From Macrocystis pyrifera (taxonomy: Eukaryota; Sar; Phaeophyceae; Laminariales; Laminariaceae): 64,000 nt of DNA. The translations under genes were made by a program, and so were the position numbers. Under the pieces are notes generated by a model. The model had not been told where the DNA came from. It worked only from the letters and a program-made list of their open reading frames with translations, and ran no database searches. The stretch lies in assembly GCA_031763025.1 (NCBI GenBank), contig JASSKH010000020.1:4929756-4993755 (forward strand). Reading direction: 5' to 3'. Below, piece by piece: positions 32,239 through 43,620 of the stretch. Position 1 is the first letter of the stretch. Every line of letters starts with the position of its first letter.

Positions 32239-35130
32239 TTGACCACAAGAGAGTGCACTTGCCCCGAACCACTATGATGTCATGTGCTGTATGTAGCGTT
32301 AGTGAGCTACAATGTCAACAGGTTTAGATACCCAAAATGCACCGGTATAAACCAGACCGTCCGGTTGGACTATAGAGAGCTAGTGTCCTACAAATATACG
32401 ATGACCTTCTAAATTGTCACCAGACACGTTGAAATGACTTCACGGAAGGACACGGGTCGGCCACCGTCAGTCAATTTTCCGCCACGAGGCCACACTAAAC
32501 ACTAGGCTGAATTCAGCTGTCGGTCGAGGCTGCTCGAACGTGTTGTATCACACCACGGCTTCTATATCTGCGAAAACATTGGGTTTCCCGTGGCCGGACC
32601 CGTATTATTCATAGTAGACGAGCCAATACCTGTCTTGCTGCCGCAACACGAAGACGGTGTAGAAGAGCCGCGCTATGGTCGAAGATGAACTCAAAAACCC
32701 CCGCGTTTCCCATGATGGTCCTTAACACTCAAACCATGCAACACCCTCGGTAGTTTATCCTGGTTTACGGAAGGTTGCGACGTGATTTGATGTATAACCA
32801 CAAAGCCCACGAGCCCGTGTACGAAATAATCACGTCGAACGTTCCTCAACGTCGTGGGTGGAGAGAGATCAGCTCGTCGTGTTAGGGGGCTGGAAACGTA
32901 TCGGTGATATGTACCCATAAGGCAGTACGCGTCTCATGTGCGATCTATTTGCGGTGAACTCGCCGTGTGGGCTGTGAGCCTGAACATAGATATGGGTCAA
33001 GTAATTTCTTCGTGGACATGTACATTAATCAGTGTGGACCGACGAAAAACCAAGACCGGTGCTACGGTAAGGGTGTCTAATGTTTAGTGTTATCGTTGTC
33101 GCCGATGGGAATCACTCGTCTTTGTATCAACCACACGTCTCCGAAGGCGTGTGTAACTGTTCAGCGTTTTTTGTCGCTTTCGCGATTTACCCCGCCATGA
33201 GAATGTTGGCTACCCTGCACAACTGCAAAGTTTGACGTCTAAGTTGGAGTGACGTACGGAGTCAAACGCCCGCGTGGCGCAAAGGCATTAGTAAACACGA
33301 TGGTATCGGGTTGTCTTGTAGGGCCATGTCAACGCCCGACCTCAACAAGGACTACTTCAGAATTTTGCAGTGCTTGGAGCAGTCACGATCACAGCTGTAT
33401 ATCGGGAATGGCTCAGCTGAGCCGTCGCCCTTAAGCACGATCTCGATACATAAAACAATGTTACCGTCTCCAGAAGCACTTTCTAGCCGCACTCCATCGC
33501 AACGTTATTCGGTCTAGACGGACCGTTGAAGCGTTCGTTAAATCTACGCCAAGTATACGCTTCATTCGTGAGCAATATTTACCCCTTAACACGCGTGATC
33601 GAAAACACGTGCAAAGGGTGCGTTTGTTGAATTACAATAGTTTCGAAGATCGGTGACACGAGAGTGGGCTCTGAAGAGAATGCGCGCTCAAGGAGTAGGA
33701 CTGGGCGAGGTGACTGCTTCCCGCTTATTCAAGTGATATTCAGACTACAATAGCGATTTTTACATTATATTTTGAGCTAGACGTCAGTGCTGCTGGCTGC
33801 TACAATCTGTGCCCTGAGAAGGAGCGTTATCACTCAGGTGCAAGAACTAGCCTACCTTTAACTTTCGTATTAAAATCTTCTAGGCGACCTCATCAGACAA
33901 ATTAGGCTATCAATAGCAGGATGGTTCGGTACGGATTCGGCCACATCGACGTGTGCATTCATAGGTGATATCGTGGCAGTTCAGGTTGGTACGCGCCGCT
34001 CACCTTCTTGTTTTGCCTGGGAGGTATTGTTTATGTGAGAATCAGTTGCTGTTCGATTCGAGCGTGTTCCGTCTCAAAATAAATACACGAGTCGTACCAC
34101 CAGTACAGCATAGGACACCCAGAGAAGAGGTAAATTATATATATGCCCCTCGCTGGATTTGTATTTTGAATGAGTTAGCTGTATGCCAAATTTACTCGGC
34201 GTATTGTAGTGTCTCCCGATTTTCAATTTGTTTATTTGAAAGCTCAGCTTACGCTCGCAGCGAAACTACGCAATTCGTCAACCTCCGGGTTGACACCTAT
34301 TTTACGTAGCTGCTACCCGTGCTCCGCCCAGGCTTCTCTGTCGCTGTCGCCCTCAGAGGTAGGTGGCAGAGATGGGACCATCAACCGATGTGTGGCAACC
34401 AGGCTCGGAGTTGGCCACCAATCCCCCGTAGTATAACTTCCCCACAGCGCCATGGTGAAGCTTGAAGCATGTTGTGTTCGATCTGTGTGTAATGGATGAA
34501 CTCCGCTAGAGCTGCCGTTTGGTCTATAAACACATGTAAGGGGTCATGTGTGGAGGTCTATCAATCTTTACCACCTTCGAATATTTGACTGATGGCATGC
34601 GGCGCCATGATATGTAGCGACAACCCGCTGCCGTTGACATTTGGAGCTGCCTAGGCGCCCCCTAGTGGCCTGATTTGTATCCCCATCTCGACGATCCTGT
34701 ATGCAAAGTAGACGCATATTTTTGACTCTCGATTTGATGCCATATTGCGCCAGCATTGGCGGTGTGATGCTGTAAGCACGCGCTTATGTCTTGGTCTGCA
34801 GGCTTATCGTGTTGAGAAGAAACAAACAAAGCCGTGTTGCTTGTGTTGTTTGGCCATGATGGACTAATGTTGTGGTTGATAAGTTGTATGTACTGTCAAT
34901 ATTCTGCCACTCGATGCCAAGCTATGGTGCTATTGCGGGTTTGTACATGTAAGTGTGGTGTAGCTGTATCTCGTTACATTCGCCGCTGAGAAACTCTAGC
35001 AAAGCATGAGTTGCTTGTTCTGCGCATAAATGTACCGCCAAAGGAAAGTATGCAAAGCTAATACTACGATAATATTCTGTGTAGATCTAGACTGCGGAGT
35101 TACGTCTCATTGAAGGCAGTCCACGTTGTA
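32239..35130. other. Unassigned, with two weak plus-strand ORFs
   Basis: Frames at 33,311-33,517 (68 codons, Ser/Pro-rich C-terminal half) and 33,965-34,309 (114 codons, Tyr/Val/Cys-rich) have ordinary protein composition but no motif, no supporting context and no splice evidence. Each may be chance. The rest shows nothing recognisable. Confidence 0.25.
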
Positions 35131-35137
35131 GCTAGAC

Positions 35138-35521
35138 GTGTGTGTGATGTTTCCTGAGGACCCGCCGCAGCTGACGCTGGCGTTGAGAACCGGCAACTCG
35201 GTGTACGTGTGTCTTGGTTTGTGGCTGTATCCCGTAACAACTGTGTGCTTAGATGCCGTTGGCGACGCCAGGCGCCTGTTGCGTACCTATAGTTGCACGG
35301 GGGGTAAAATGCGTCACGTGTGTTGTTGTGTTCAGGGGGCGATCCGAAGCCACACGAAATGGAAAAACAGCCCTGGACCCAAAGTAAGTACGGTACGGTG
35401 TCGATACACGGTGAGGAGAAATAAGGAGCGGGTGATGCACGTGTGTATTGCGATTGGCCTCGCCGGCAAACGTGAGTGGTTTGTACACATACCTGCTCTA
35501 GTCATACCCCCTGTACGTTAG
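35138..35521 (+). CDS. Hypothetical ORF, 127 codons, unrecognised
   Basis: An open plus-strand frame with a hydrophobic N-terminal half (LCLGLWLYPVTTVCL-like) and a basic middle. At about codon 83 it crosses AAAGTAAGTACGG, an excellent splice donor consensus, so if this is an exon the true coding region may end there. No matching acceptor was established. Cys-rich, no known motif. Could be chance. Confidence 0.2.
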   Translation: MCVMFPEDPPQLTLALRTGNSVYVCLGLWLYPVTTVCLDAVGDARRLLRTYSCTGGKMRHVCCCVQGAIRSHTKWKNSPGPKVSTVRCRYTVRRNKERVMHVCIAIGLAGKREWFVHIPALVIPPVR

Positions 35522-35831
35522 TGAATTACGTAATTCGTCGAACGGATCTTCCGCGCTATTGGGTTGCATGCCACGGCAAAATGAAACGACTCGGTACAAC
35601 ACGTGGTGACTCGTGTAGAAGGTGTTCACGTTGGGGGAATTATGAAGCACTTTCTTACTGAACGTGGTGGCTATTTTGAAGGCGGTTCACGGATCGGGGC
35701 TATCCTCGCGGCTCAGTTCGGGTCAGGTTGGGCGGGGTCAAAGTGTCCCTACCTCGGCGGTGACAGCCTAAACACCCGACGTAATCTTTGAGTGTTTTGG
35801 TGACTGCCCGACCTGTGCCGCGAGTGGGATC

Positions 35832-36410
35832 GTGACCCGTGCCGACAGCTGGGAACAAATTGAGGACATTCGTAGTTTGCCTATCGTTCTCGTACCGCAT
35901 ACGATATGCCAACAGAATATTTCGCGAGACCAGTCATGGCTCTTGCCCACAGTGTTTAAGATGAAGCATCTACAAAGCATGCACGGACGCCTATCTATGA
36001 TATCAATTGGGTCCGTCGGTGGTTGCCACGTCACACGCCTGCGAGGGTTGCAGGTACCTTCGCGGTTATGTCAACAGCCCGAGATCCAAGCGTGTTTTCA
36101 TCTGGTGTATGTACGTTGTTTGTTTTTGCGGTGATATCTCTACGGTCAGCGAACCTCTCTATAAGTGATATGGTGGTTAGCAAGGCGGGAAGCATGCCAC
36201 CAAAGGCGCTGGCTAGCATATTCGTATTGTAGTGCAGTGGAGGTGTCGCTTCGAAACCCTATATTATCAGTCGATCAGAGCCACTCGGCGAAGTTTCTAC
36301 CATACTCCTTGGCAGGGTAGTAGTTTCAGTTTTGTTTCGCGATATGCACCGCTATCGATTAATGTTTGTTGATTTGCGACAGCCTATGCTGTTAAGATCA
36401 AGTCATGATT
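35832..36410 (+). pseudogene. Broken or chance reading frames, unrecognised
   Basis: A 100-codon frame (35,832-36,134) is overlapped by another plus frame (36,023-36,232) that continues in phase past one stop to 36,408 with ordinary protein composition. A minus-strand frame at 36,031-36,219 is equally plausible. No family is recognised, so which strand is coding, if either, is undecided. Confidence 0.2.
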
Positions 36411-36777
36411 AGGGTACACATTCTCTCGCCCCATTGGTCTGAATGCAGTAGTTGCAATGGGGGTAAACCGCCTGGTGCACCGCCAGTTACACGAAGGAAA
36501 AAAATTAGAGTCGGCCTACCTATCACTTGTTCTCCTGCCAGTGCAATTGTGGTATGGTCATTCACTCTATGTACTTCACAAATAGTGACTTATTAAATGC
36601 TAAAACAAACGTACGGGGATTGCTGCAGACGTGAATGCCTGTCGGGAGGGGGAGGTCCTATGGTCAGTATGTTGTGTGCACTGAAGCTGTTTTCATTTCG
36701 TCGTGGTCTTTGACCGAACTATGCCCCTGAGGGCATTTTGTCGATGTTTGTAATTGTAGATACGTCTATGGTTAGTA

Positions 36778-37284
36778 TTGTACGATCAAAGATCATCTCC
36801 ACACCAACGAGAATACTACGACCGTACGTACGTTTGGAGACACATCGACGTGGGTTTTAAGGTGACAATAGGCCTGCGAAGGCTCGACAACAACCAACTG
36901 CAACGGTGTGACTTTGGTATAAGGTCGGGCGGACATCCGGCCGACCGGCATGATACAAGATCGACCAGCGGAACGGCAGAAAGTGACGCCCTGGCAGAAG
37001 ACAGCACAAGAAGGACTAACAACCTTCCCGCGCGAATGAGGGTTGTGCCTATTCGTCTGCGGCTGTTGTCGCTCTCGCCGCGAAACGTAAGGTACCGCTT
37101 GTCGCGTGCCGTACGTGTCCTGTGTGGTATGCTGGTGCTCATAGCGGTGACGCTGATCGCTTTAATTGTCGTTTGCAGACGATTTACTGCAATTTTCAAC
37201 AGCCGAGAACATTTGTTTGAGCGGTTAAAGTATCAGCGCACACAACGACAACAACCCGGTTATTGTTGGGATGTATACTGTTAA
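36778..37284 (+). CDS. Hypothetical single-pass membrane protein, 168 codons
   Basis: The frame is open for 168 codons. Residues about 1-100 are hydrophilic, Arg/Asp/Thr-rich and low in hydrophobics. A single strongly hydrophobic stretch of about 20 residues (VLCGMLVLIAVTLIALIVVC) lies near residues 118-137, flanked by Arg on both sides. A basic tail of about 30 residues ends in Cys. That layout would suit a tail-anchored or single-pass protein. There is no signal peptide and no catalytic motif. The start is uncertain: the listed codon is not a clear ATG in a good context, and an internal Met lies near residue 87. It ends 23 bp before MITE copy 5. A 127-codon ORF on the opposite strand overlaps it. 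It may be fortuitous. Confidence 0.3.
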   Translation: MYDQRSSPHQREYYDRTYVWRHIDVGFKVTIGLRRLDNNQLQRCDFGIRSGGHPADRHDTRSTSGTAESDALAEDSTRRTNNLPARMRVVPIRLRLLSLSPRNVRYRLSRAVRVLCGMLVLIAVTLIALIVVCRRFTAIFNSREHLFERLKYQRTQRQQPGYCWDVYC

Positions 37285-37306
37285 CTGTTTAGAAAGACTG
37301 CTCGTG

Positions 37307-37406
37307 CTATTACAGGGGACCACAGCAAATACTGATGAATACTGTTAGTAATAGCGGGAAATATGTAGGTTCTTGTGATCCTCTATACTACGGTCCCCCG
37401 TAATAG
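37307..37406. mobile_element. Small MITE family M1, copy 5
   Basis: CTATTACAGGGGACCACAG at the left and CTACGGTCCCCCGTAATAG at the right, 100 bp, the shortest copy. It has the subgroup word AAATATGTAGGTTCTT in the centre. The inner arm AATAGGACC block is lost on the left. Confidence 0.65.
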
Positions 37407-37800
37407 TATTTATATGGTTGCTTTGGCCTATATTTCACATTCAAAGGGTGCTTTTTTTAACTTAATTCGTTAGATGGTGGTCTCGAACGAGCTTTAGCGT
37501 GTTTCTGGAGAATTCCAACTCCTCGGCGCAACAAGCTCAAACGGCCGTCTCCCTCCCCTTGGCGACTCTGTCGTCAGACCCCAGTGGTTCGAGGGAGCCG
37601 ATGATTGCCAAGTATATTGTTACTGCTCATACTCCTCGACATAATTTTTTAATCTAAATCTTCTACACATAATTATTGGCCCTTGTTGGTTTCCCCGGTG
37701 AGTGCTCTTGAAAAGCAACAAGCATTTTCCGTTCCAGGTCTAAGATAAAGTACTACTTTATTGGAGTCACTGTAGATTATAAGCTACCTACACTGATATT
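37407..37800. other. Unassigned sequence
   Basis: No gene or repeat is recognised. Confidence 0.35.
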
Positions 37801-37802
37801 TT

Positions 37803-38138
37803 ATGTGTAATATTTGTCGAGACCCTTCGCCACGGTTAACGCTCACCGTTTCCCTCTTGAGGGTTACCACACCCCCAACTCCTATCAAGGTGTATGATTT
37901 ATACACGCCGGAACCCAAAATATTTTTGTTGGCGGATCCGTATCCACGAGTCAGGTCACTCCCTCTAGAGAGTTTGCACCCCAAAGTGTACTACTTTCCC
38001 CTAGAGGCCATGCATCATGAAGTGCACTTTTCTCTGCGGGTCGCTTCCACCCAACAACTACCTCGGGGGATTTTAATTGTCTATTCCAGAGATGTCTTCT
38101 ATAGTTTACAGCTCCAGAGAAGTCACTTCACTCTTTAA
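37803..38138 (+). CDS. Hypothetical ORF with 12-residue repeats, 111 codons
   Basis: An open frame in which valine-led units recur every 36 bp at 37,950, 37,986, 38,022 and 38,094: VRSLPLESLHPK, VYYFPLEAMHHE, VHFSLRVASTQQ, then after one degenerate unit VFYSLQLQRSHF. The LPLE core coincides with the DNA word CCTCTAGAGG. The regular V-x-x-(L/F)-PLE pattern resembles a short beta-type solenoid repeat, but it is too short and irregular to assign to leucine-rich or other repeat families. Related CTCTAGAGGG words continue untranslated downstream to 38,500, which suggests a DNA minisatellite that happens to be open here. Confidence 0.25.
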   Translation: MCNICRDPSPRLTLTVSLLRVTTPPTPIKVYDLYTPEPKIFLLADPYPRVRSLPLESLHPKVYYFPLEAMHHEVHFSLRVASTQQLPRGILIVYSRDVFYSLQLQRSHFTL

Positions 38139-38500
38139 GACATACATTTCATCGAAGGCATCCCCGTGCTCTCTAGAGGGACGACACGCGCGAGAAAAAT
38201 CGGTTGCTAGCGTAGTTCGTGTCGAACACCCCTAGAGGGTTACGTGTTTATCTCATTTCCGTAATGCACAAATGATGAAACAACGTTTCACTCCAGAGCG
38301 ATGTCCATCGAATCCCCCCAGAAGATTCAGAAGGCGTCGACCCAGAGGGCGTGAGGCACAAACACTCTAGAGGGTTGACAATGTCGTATGGAGCATTACC
38401 TATATCCTCTGCAGTCAAGTGGTTTCTCTGGACTGTATGGTACGAACACCTCGAAGGATGAGCCACGATCACATTATGGATGGTTCACTATTTTCTAGAG
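37947..38500 (+). repeat. 36-bp tandem repeat and scattered CTCTAGAGGG words
   Basis: Regular 36-bp periodicity from 37,947 to 38,106. Beyond that, CTCTAGAGGG or CCCTAGAGGG occurs near 38,172, 38,232 and 38,366 and CTAGAGTG near 38,494 at wider spacing. It is probably an old minisatellite decaying toward the right. Confidence 0.5.
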
Positions 38501-41475
38501 TGTCCGGGGAATCCATTTAGAGAATCGAGGAAGGTAGTGAATAGACTATGATGTGTGCTGATTCAAACGTATTGAGTGCCGCATGAATGATAAGCCCTGT
38601 GAGAGATCCTAGTTTGGATACAAACGTGGAAGGCCCGTCGAAGCGAGAGAGGCCAATGCCAATTATATGATAGCATCCCGCCTTCAACGTTCACGACATC
38701 CGGGTGGGTATACGATATGATAGCCTAGTTGTGTTCCATACCGTAGTCTATAGACTCGTGCGCACGGTATTGTCGTTACGTGCCCTTATTTCGATATGTA
38801 GGATGCCAGCCCCTTTTGCGACACTCTAACAAACTCAAGTCGATTTTGATAGTGGTTGGTCCAGCCGCTCAAACGCTCATGAAGTTCCTTGCTAGTTAAG
38901 CCTTCTTCTTCGTATATTTCTTCTTCCTCTTACTCTTCTTGTCGACAGGCTACTGTCGACCCCTTTTTGTGATAAAACGATCCATGAACCTACGAGGGGC
39001 TCTCCCTGTTGGTCGAAAAAACACAACAAAAATACACTATACTAATGTTCTTACTTATGATTTAATTCCCCCGCATGCTTTTTCGCAGCAACACAAACTG
39101 AGTGTGTTCACAACCCAGAATAAATTCGGTGCCTTTATACCTAGCGAGGTTTCAGTGACTATTTGGAACCCAGCAAGCTAGCCTTGGCAGGCTCCGCATG
39201 CACGGTCATGTGTGAAACGTCAAACATTGGCCGTGGTTGCAGAGCTCTCCCTGCCCATCGCCCTGAAACACCAACCCAGAGCGCCGCAAACATCCCGCTA
39301 ACAGCATCTGACGGGCTAGAAACGCCCCACTAACTGCGTGCTTTGGAGTTCGTTGACTTGCATCGCGTGGTACGGTAAAGTGAACACCCGCTGTCCGGTT
39401 TTTTCTTTCGAGGACCTACTTATCTCGCCTAAAGACCGCCTAAGGCGCATTATGGAAGCCCCCTCCCGATAGACAATAAAATTTCTAGACACATCAACAC
39501 CGTGATTTCGAAAAAATCCATATCGGATCGAAGCGTGCATGCTCAAACATCTATCTCTATCCGTACGACGTCCCCCGTGGATTTCGTCCTAAGACGTCCG
39601 CGAATGGGCCTGGCCTAATAGGCACGAGCTAGTGAAACTGCACGTTTACGCACGCGTGCTACCGCGTGTACTAGTGCAAGACCGCACCGAACAGGAATCC
39701 ATTGAGCCACCTAATCATACCAAACCCCACCAAGGGTGCAAGCATACGTACATACCTGTACATGCATTCATACCTGGTACATACGTACGTACATACAGAC
39801 ACGCATACGTACATACGTACTTTGTAGTGTGTGCATAGGTCCCATACCATATCTTCGTTCATTTATTTTCTCCACGAAGCACGGGCCTTTCTGTCCTAAG
39901 CACTAAAAGCTGAGACTTACGTCCATCGAATGCTACAATAACCGCAAAGTCCTCACCTAATACACCCAAACACACCGGGCTGCTGTGATACGCTACACGC
40001 CAGAAAAACAATGGAGAGGTACTACTGATGCAGCACACGCCTAACACGGCTATTCGTGTGAGAGCAGTGCATTCTGTGCATTGGTCACACGACACGTACT
40101 TCGTGTGGTCGGTCTCGTCCTGGCATCCTCCGGAAGATAGCACTGGTCGTCGATATACAGCCATCAGGAATTCTGCCTAAATTTGGTCGATCTGCGTTCG
40201 GGGCGGAGACGACCTTTCTATTCCTTCTTCTAAACATATTTACATGCATATACACAAATTAGGAACCCTGGGAAGACTGGAATTTAGTCGGAAAGGCCAA
40301 GCAGCGTATCCCTCAGATCCCGAACACCCTACGCGGCGCCGGCCGTGGATACCGAGGATTTAACGCTCACGCCCCGATTTCTAAGCTCCACATTAAACCG
40401 ATGGCCTGGGACATAACTTGGTCGCACATACAATAAACTGCGCTAGGCGGAATGCGGGGATTACGCCGGTCGTACTTCCGGGAAATTAACAACACCAAAC
40501 ACAAAAACAAACGTCAGTGCGTAGTTCAACACGCAGACACTATGTTACCGCTATCTTCTTGTTCCACTTTGGCCGCGGGGGGGGGGATATTTATCGGTCA
40601 GCCTCCACATGTAAAATTGCGTATGAAGTCGCCGACAAAGCGCTACAGCTTGCCGGCTTCGAGGGATACACTTGACGCAACCTCGAGCCCCCCTCGCGAC
40701 GTCCCTGTCAAGATGCTATCCGCAGGAGCACCAAAGCGCTTAATGTTGACATTCGGCAGAGGTACTGCACGGCTTGGATTCTGCGATTCTGGTCGATCTG
40801 TTCGAAGCACGGACCAATTCGAAAAAACGGACCTGTGTTAGACCTGAACCGAAACAAGCGACGCCTCACCACCTCCAACAGACAGGCTATTATACATTGG
40901 TACGACTTGAACGCTCGTGCGCCCTTAGAGGTTGCTATTCATTACGCCCTAAATATGTTCGCCCCGTATCGTTTCGGTACTCAGAAGCACAGCGAGTGCT
41001 CTCTAGGACAATCTTCTTTTACACAGTCGGAATTGTTCTATGCCGAACCATGTGAGTTGGCCTACACATGATGCCACGGTTCGTCCGCTAAGGTTATTCG
41101 TCACCTAGCACTCGGTGTTCGTGACAGCCATCGTCACTCAACGTCGCCACCACCCCCAATAGGTGTGAGCGCTACGAACCTCATGCATCGCTCTCGCACC
41201 CGCGTTCGTACTCGTCGTGTGAATCCGAGTAACGAGGGCGCCCACAAGACAGAGGAGCGCTGTCCTCAAATCCATGGGATGTCATGTCAAGAACAGGCCT
41301 GCGAAGGAACCAAAGTAGAGAACAACCGATGACGGACGGTGACACATTTTAGAACACGTCACATTTCGAGAAGTTAAGTATCACGAGATAGCACTATGCA
41401 AACGACAAATGCCACACACATCGGTCAGCTCGAACTCACTGTTCGTTTCTCGGTATAGCTCAGGCCCAGGAAGTA
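38501..41475. other. Unassigned, several weak ORFs
   Basis: A pyrimidine tract ending TCGACAG (38,905-38,948) resembles a 3' splice site and precedes an 80-codon plus frame (38,939-39,181) of ordinary composition. A minus frame at 39,859-40,164 (101 codons) has a Cys-rich centre. Plus frames at 40,452-40,841 and 40,835-41,071 overlap by a few bases. The latter starts with a basic LTTSNRQAIIHWY segment that faintly recalls helix-turn-helix regions of Tc1/pogo transposases. None is strong enough to call. TACG-rich simple sequence lies at 39,745-39,835. Confidence 0.25.
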
Positions 41476-41479
41476 CGTG

Positions 41480-43620
41480 TGGGGCAAGAATTTCACCGTA
41501 AAGCCAACACTCCTCGAACGTGCGGTAGGTCATTCAGAAAAATTGGGTATGCAAGGGGAAAAGCGCCCCTCACCACACCTAGGAGGTGGAGACAAGGAGT
41601 AGTAGTGAACTTAATCCAGAAAGCAATTAAAGCTGACCCGGAGAACTATAGAGGGGCCACGCTACTAGGTAGGCCGAACATTGTGTAAGAGTTTGAACGG
41701 TAGAGAATGGGAACAGTGGTAGAGAAGGAAGTCGAAATATGCGAAGGGCAAGCAGAATTCAGGCCAAACCGTAGATGCGTAGACCATGCGTACGCCCTAC
41801 GTAAGATAGTCAAAGGTAGGAATGACGCGAGACTAACAACGTGCTGATTATTTCTTGGTTTACAGAAGGCTTGCGACACAGCATGGAGAAAAGGACTGCG
41901 GGAATAAATTGTGGGACTGAGGAACCAAAGGAAAGATGCGGAGAATAATGAAAAATATGACGGAATGTGCAAGAGTGCTGTGCTGCTGGACGGGTAAATA
42001 TCGAAGTATGGTAATGTTGTACGAGGAGTTGCACAGATGTGTGGGTGTTGTCGCCTAACTTATTCAAGATATCTATTTCGACCTGATACTAGCGGTCGAA
42101 GCTGCAAGGCGAGGAGTCACGGTAGGGGAAGATACAGTGTCGGGGTTGTTGTTTCCGGGTGACTTCGTGGGGATAACAGAAACGCCCGAAGGTTTGCAGA
42201 AACAAATAGACAAGGCACTATAGTACACTACGAAATGGAGGGTGGCGGCGAACGTCAACAACGCAGTAGTTGTTTGTAGCAAAGGTAAATTTCTGTTGGA
42301 AGTGGGGAGAAGATGAAACGCCAATCGGAGATCAGTATACGTACCTTGGCGTAGAGATATCGAAATACTGCTGCAGTGATACACATATAGCAAACGCAAC
42401 AGGAAAGGGTAAAACACACGTAGGCAAGATGGATGCGACCTTCACGTACTCGCACCTTGACACTAGGATTAAGATATGTATCGTGATGAATGTGATAGTA
42501 ACAACGCTAGGATTATGGGTTAGAGGTTCTAGAAGGGAACGTGAAACTCGTAAACAGTTGGAAACGGTACATAGAACAGCAGCTAGAAAAGTCCTAAGGT
42601 GCACAAGAACGACTAGTAATTCAATATTATGGACAGAACTGGAAATGAGCCCACTCAAGAAAAGTACAAGTAGAGAAATGAAAAACTTGCAATGACAACA
42701 GGAAACAAAAAACAAGCCGAAAAAGAGGTCACTCGCTATAGTTGATGCATCTGTATGGGAGGAAGTAAGAAATGGGCGGAATAAGGTGTGGTGGCTTGGT
42801 TAAGGAAGTAAAGAAGAATATAAGAAGAAACCAAGAAAAGCTGATGTCGTCCGGGAAGTTTGGGAGGTGCAAGGCAGAAGCAGAAGGAATGAAAGAAATG
42901 TGCAGAAAGGCAGGCGCCAAGAAACAGGCAGAATCGGAGAAATGCTTACAGAAGAACGGGGGATTGAGCCAAGGAAACGGAATGAAACGTAATTGCACGG
43001 CCCAATGGACTTCGCGAAAACGCTGAAACTGCCATTTTTGTGCAGATGACTTAGACCTGTGACAAAAACCAAAAAGGTATACTAGTAGCCGGGGGGAGGA
43101 GGAACTCGATGCACAGACGTCCCCGTGTTCCTAGGGAAAGAAAAGTAGAACGAACGTAGTATGGGAATGTGAAATATACAGGGAGGAACGGGTTATGTAA
43201 AACAGAAAATGAGGGAAATAGACGGATGTGACATGGAGAGGTTTGATACACTAGATAACACCGACAAAACGATCGCTATCTCAGTACATAGATGGTGGCC
43301 ACAGGCAGCCAAGCAGGGAGGGGATAGTTTTAGCAAAATATTTCCAAGTAATATGTAGGAACAAGGCAATGAGCGCCCAACTGTTGGAGGTGTCCTATAG
43401 AAGGGTAGGAACGGTGCTCCGTTTCGAAAAGGATATGTGGTCAATGGTTGTATGACGAAGACAGGCAAAACGTGATAACCCCCCCTCGCCCTCCCCCCCC
43501 TTTCTCCCACTCGTCCCTACGGCAACATTTGCGCGGCAGGATAAATCCCGACGTGCTCCGTCTTGCCATTGTTGGGATGCGAGGGTCTATAGCCATACAT
43601 ATACCGCCATGGATGAAATT
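41480..43620 (+). mobile_element. LINE family L1x, copy C (longest, degenerate)
   Basis: This copy starts upstream of the RT domain at WRQGVVVNL and reaches PENYRG (41,637), EGQAEFRPNRR (about 41,738-41,770), LQKACDTAW (41,862-41,888), GVAQ (about 42,027), an active-site box with FADD changed to Phe-Pro-Gly-Asp (42,152-42,163), and YLGVEISKY (about 42,342). It continues through thumb segments, LHGPMDFAKTLKL (about 42,995-43,033) and a terminal RNGAPFRKGYVVNG (about 43,410-43,450). A C-rich 3' UTR follows that shares blocks with copy A. Family architecture: RT plus C-terminal Cys-rich region. No endonuclease domain is seen upstream. Confidence 0.85.
41570..43450 (+). pseudogene. Reverse transcriptase pseudogene of LINE copy C
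   Basis: The longest open part is 42,270-42,695 (141 codons) covering the end of the RT palm and thumb: YLGVEIS, the linker to HVGKMDA, and QLETVHRTAARKVL. Other open pieces lie at 41,479-41,688 and 42,772-43,026. The minus-strand ORFs in this interval are shadows. The catalytic box has lost its first aspartate and the frame shifts repeatedly, so no functional enzyme can be made. Confidence 0.8.

Noticed and set aside
31774-32918. Repeat pair linking minus-strand frames at 31,774-31,968 and 32,691-32,918
   Set aside because: The shared residues are few and the DNA similarity fades within about 50 bp.
40835-41071. Tc1/pogo transposase helix-turn-helix
   Set aside because: Only about 15 residues look suggestive. 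No DDE/D catalytic region or terminal repeats nearby.
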